DNA of 64,000 nt, taken from contig PQWQ01000036.1 in NCBI GenBank assembly GCA_002943765.1, forward strand, positions 62,001 through 126,000, read 5' to 3'. Position numbers and translations under genes: made by a program. The stretch is from Psoroptes ovis (lineage: Eukaryota > Arthropoda > Arachnida > Sarcoptiformes > Psoroptidae). Below are positions 42,401 through 48,400 of this stretch, piece after piece. The notes beneath the pieces are model-generated. The model was not told the origin of the DNA, searched no databases, and saw nothing but the letters and a program-made list of their open reading frames with translations. The stretch's first letter is position 1, and each line of letters starts with the position of its first letter.

Positions 42401-45400
42401 TGTGTTTATCCTTATTACATCCATATCAAGACTTCACCGAAAAAAATGTGGCAAAATTCATTCAATGCTTTGGCGTATTGGAAATCAATGAATATGAAAT
42501 GAATGAAATCAAACGATATCTTGTTCATGTCACACAATCATGACATCATTCATTCACATTGACATTCATAAATATGTAAATATAATTTTTGACACTTTTC
42601 ATATATTAGGTTGTCCGCAAAGTTTTTGCCGATTATATCGTAGAAAATTATATCGAAAAATTGGCAAAAATTTTTCGGACAACCTAATACAGAAAAAAAT
42701 ATGAATAAAAATTTGTTTCATTTCAATTTTTCAAATTGTTTCGGCATTCAAATATCAATAATAGAAATTGAACAAGTCTAACTGTCAATTTATATTGTTT
42801 TGAATTATTGAATGTTCATTCATAATCAATGAATTTTTGACAATTCAAATTTGTATTTGGGCAAATGAAAAAAAATGAATTTTTCATCAATGAATTTTGT
42901 ATTAGAATTGTAGTTGGAAAAATTTACGAAAGTTTTTGAACGGGAAAAAAGTTTTTGAAAATTTTATAACTTTGCCTGTTAACAATAAAACTTGCAAAGT
43001 TATTCAATTATAATTTGTAATAGTCACATTACACTTTTCACATATTAGATTGTCCGAAAAGTTCTTGCCGATTTTTCAATGATTTTCTACGATAAAACCG
43101 GCAAAAACTTTCCGAACAGTCCTAATAAATTTCACTCATTCACATACACATAGCAAAACAGACAAGCATCATTTTTTTGGGTTTAAATGAAACGAGATAA
43201 AAAAAAATTCAAATCAAAACTTTTGTCAGTTGATAATCATAATAACAATAATAATGATGGAAAATTCAGAATTATTAAGTCAGAAAAAATGAACATTCAA
43301 AATTGTAATCTAATAATTGAATTGCAATGAAAATAAAATGAAATGATTACTGCGATATATTAGTCTGTCCGTAAAGTTTTGGCCGATTTTCATGAGCAAC
43401 TTCATTGATTAAGCAGAATGAAATTTTCGGACAACCTAATACGAATAAAAAAATTAGATAATATACAAATTCACATAGTAATCGACAATTTTTGAACAGT
43501 GCGTAATGTAATTTTCAATGAATGAAATTGTGAAACGGAAATAAATGAAGAAAATAATAAAATCCTAAAGATTGATGCTAACACTTTTTTTTTCGCCTGA
43601 AAATGAATGCATGTATATCAATCAATTGACAATGATGTATGTGTGATAATTTAATGTGTGAAAATGGATTGTTCGAATGAGACTAGGAAAAAAACTCGAG
43701 ATATACCTAAGGCGCCATTTGAAAAAATGGGGAAAAAATTTGCAAATTTGGCCAATTTTTTTGAAAATTTCGGCCTAGATTCAGGGCCCAACTAATAATC
43801 ATGGCGAAATGAAAACATTTACAATGAAATGATTTCATTTTTCTCGTAACAACTTTTTAAGTTAGATTCAAATTGAATACGATTGAATGTTTTTGGATTG
43901 CAGAACATTCGTATTTAAAAATGGAATGAAAATTTTAAATGAATAGAATTGAATTGTTTTATTGTAAAATTTGTCAATTTCGCAATTATAATAATCAAAG
44001 GGAATATAATTGTTTCGTTTTTCTCGGGTTCCTCCCTTTCAAAAATATTTTTGAAATTCGTTTAATAGGTTTTGACCATTCGAAAAGAACAGTAGCAATT
44101 AGATGATAATTCAAATATAAATCAATCGAAAATAATCAAATTTCACATTGATTCAAAACCGATTTGGAACATTTTTCATTTTCATTTTTTTCAGAATGTA
44201 AATCGCAAATCAAAGTCTTGAATATCTTCTAAGGAAGCTTTGTTCTCTGCTTTCATCAGCAAAAGTCATTCGAATCGCATAAGGGAAATGGAAAAAGTGT
44301 ATTGTTATTGTGCATTTAAAAGATTAATAAATAAAAGCGTGAGATTTTACATACATATTTTCTTATTCATTTTTTCCTCCATGCAAACAATTGCGTGACT
44401 TTTGATTTGTGATTTTATGTATTAAATTGTCCGAAAAGTTCTGGCCGATTTTCCCAATGATTTTCTACGATATAACCGACAAAAACTTTCCCAACAACCT
44501 AATATTTGTTTGATGTTTTTGGAAACATATCGACAACATGAAAACATGCATACATACAAGACAATGCACATTCAGATTGATGGATTATCCCCATTATTTG
44601 GGGACAAACGAACGAACAAATGTATTCAATTGTGAACTTGGACATAGTAATAACTGATTAACTTGAGGTGAAAAATTTTTTCTTAACAAACTGAAAACAT
44701 TCATGTTTTTCAGTACAACGAAAATATCAAATTTCCAATATGAAAGATACAAAATAATCATTTATTCTTCGATATTTTTTCGGGTGCAAAAGTGCAGGTA
44801 TAGATTTGCACAAAATCGAAAAATTTCACATTTCAACCAAATTTTTGGATCATAAAAATGGCGAAAATCTGTAATTGGCATTTATTCGTGCGAATTCAAA
44901 GTGAAAATTTTCGAAAAAAATGAATGAAAAATTCAATAGAAATTGAAACCAGAGAAATTCAAAGTGAAAAAAAGATTCTTGGCATTTATTTTTTGGCCAA
45001 GAATAAGTTCATATTCAAAAAATTTCAAATATAAAAAATCAAAGATATGAAATTCTTGGAATTATTTTTGCTGTTGTTGTAGTTGCTGTCGAAACACATA
45101 TGACTATATTACAACACCATTAGAAATGGTTGAAAGTTATTTCTATGACATTTTTTTAACTTTCAATTAATTCATTTAAAAATCAATTGAAATTATTAAA
45201 TATCAGGTTGTCCCATAAGTTCTTGTCGTTTTTTTATGAATGAAAAAGTTCAAAAAACGGCAAGAACTTATGGGACAGCCTAATACATTCACATTCACAA
45301 ATGCAGACATCTCAAATAATGATAATTTAATGAATAGAAATAAGTAAATGTTCAATGGTTAAATAATGTCAATGTCCATAAATTTTTTTTGGGAATAGAG

Positions 45401-48400
45401 AAAACTGTTCAGTAAGTTTATCATTTAATGATGAAAAAAACAATTCAAAAATCATTCATTTTTTCATTATTCAAATATTCAATTTCACCTGTGATAATAA
45501 TAATGATAACGAATATTTATCATAATAATAATACTTGATGAGAAATTATCAATTGTGAAAGTATGCAAGTATTATTTTCTTACATAAGAAAATAATAATC
45601 TTAGATGTACATAAATTGTCACCATTCATCATCATTCATTGTTATTGTTGTTATTATCAGTGAAAAATAGAAAAAATGAAATAATTTGCATTGAAATTAT
45701 GACGTTGTCCAATAAGTTCTTGCCGTTTTTCGAATGAAAAGAAATTTTAAAAACGGCAAGAACTTATTGGACAACCTGATAAATGAATTTCAGAAATTAT
45801 TATTATTATTTTTGAATATAATAAATGAGTCAATTTTAAATGATTTTGTCCATGATATATCAAGTGTGTATCAAGCATCATATCAACTGAGCATCATCAA
45901 AAACACAGATCAGTGTTTAGGACATTGTCGAATGGATTTTTTTTTTGGCTGTGCATTTGATCTGTGCATTTGACTAAGCATCTCACAAAGGTAAGATCAA
46001 ATGTTTAGCATCATCAGCCATGGGAAACTGAAAAAAACGATGAACATCTTTTTCATGAGAAATCTTTAGTTGAGCAGCCAAAAAGCAGGTTCTCTATGTC
46101 AAAACAAAGATGCAACTTGTTTCATATGTCATTCCGCATCAATTCAAATAATACTGTGAACACTTTTCTGTGTTCATTTTTCAGTTTCATTTATTCATGT
46201 ATTTAACAGGCCATTTTTCTTTCTGAATTTTCATTTTGAATAAGACCAGATAAAAATCTACGAACAATTTTCTCAAATTGAAATGACATTTTTATTTATC
46301 TTCTTTAATTTTAAAGTCAACTCAACTCATTTATAGTTGAATATATTCATCAATTTTCAGAGAAAATGAATACTAAATAAAATGTTTTTGAATGTCAAAC
46401 GAGCATCATTCTTATTAGGTTGTCTGAAAAATTCTTGCCGATTTTCTCATGATTCTCTACAATATAATCGGCAAAAACTTTCCGGACAATCTAATATAAT
46501 TATTATTACTATGAAAGGGTTGAGAATAGTCAAAATGGAAAGAAAAAACCATAAAACATGAATAATGTCCGGTGAATAATTTCTGTTCAAGAAAAACAAC
46601 CAGAATTGTACGTAATTTCATGTTGGAAATCATCATTATTTGCAATGATAATTATAATGATGAGTAATGATAATGATGGTCATATTCAAAATGTGAAATA
46701 AAAACTGAAAACAATAGAATTGTGAATAGACAAGAATAGAGCCCAATGTGAATGAATAAAACGACCAATTGTGTTTCACTTGTTGACCATTGGATGCTTG
46801 GTGGCAATGATAATGATGATAACAGCAGCAGCAGCAACAGTGACCAATTCACAAAAACAATGCACGAACCAGATAAAAATTATTGCATTTGTGTGAATGT
46901 GAAAATCAAAAAAAATACTAAATAAATTTTACGTTCTCACAAAACTAAACATCCATTTGGAAGCTCTATATCATAATTGAAGTTGGGTCGAAAACAACAA
47001 CAATGACACATTGTCTTAGATGTCAGCGAAGAAGAAGAAAAAATAATGATGCTCGACTAGAGTTTAATTATAAATTTTGTTAAATCTATCAGGTTGTCCG
47101 ATAAGTTCATGCCAATTTTCCAATGATTTCCTACGATGTAATCAACCAGAACTTTTCGGAAAACCTAATAGTATTGAGTGTATTCAGAGCATTGAATCTA
47201 CAGCAAATGATAATTGCCAGCAGCAGCAGATGTAATTCATAATCTCATATAATAATAATTGTAATTATTATTAATTATAATTATTCATTCATTCAAACAA
47301 AAATCTAATTATATGAATGCGGCGATGCTTTTATTATCAAAATTATTGTGTACATTATTCACACGAATCAAAGAATAAAGTTGAAAAAACTAGATTATGT
47401 TTGATTAATAGTGCCATGAATATGTCAATATTTGAAATATAAATAAAAGGTAATACAAATCATATGGAAAATTCCTGCTCAGGTAAAGCGAAAAATCTTT
47501 CAAAAATCGTGTATCGCTGCCTATTGCTCTCCAGCATATCAATACAAACACAACACATATCCCTATTATCGGATAATGATGATCACGAATAACGAAGATA
47601 ACGATATCGAACAACAAATAAATAACTAATAATTTATATACAAATAACAAAACAATCAATATAACAAAAACCCTTACACATAGATTCAAAGTAAAAATAA
47701 TCAAAAAATAAAAAAGGGACTAAAATAAATCCTAAGCATCCTGTTTTGATTATCATTCATTCAAAATATTAAATGTAATGATTCATTACATTGTAATACA
47801 ATCTATAAGGTTGCCCAGAAAGTTTTAGCCAATTTTTATGTGGCAACTCTCGATTGATTAAGCGGAATGAACTTTTCGGACAACCTAAATAGAATTGTAT
47901 GACCTTTAGGGTAATAATAATCACAAAGTAATAATAATCATAATGAAAAGCTTCTGAATTGTTGTATTTTTAGAGTGAAACACAAAAAATTACCCACACA
48001 CATGATCTACTAAGCACAAAAAACGATTATCATTCATTTTGATAATGATAATATTACTGTTGATGATGATCAAGTATCACATCAAAACATCTTCGGATGA
48101 TGATGATCATCATAAGGTAAAAATGACACAACACAACACACATATAAACTTGATCAATTGCTTGTGCTTGAAAAAAAATGAATGTTTAACGGTTATATTT
48201 TAAATGATCATTGCTCTCTACGATGATGATGATGATAATGATAATTATGATGGAACAACATCAACAACAACAATGACATTGCTTTTAATCTATCAACAAT
48301 GATATGATCACTCACACACATATACACATCAAAAACACATAGAGAATTATTGACTTTTATTTTGATGCATCAAGAATTATGTGATATTTTATATTAAGTT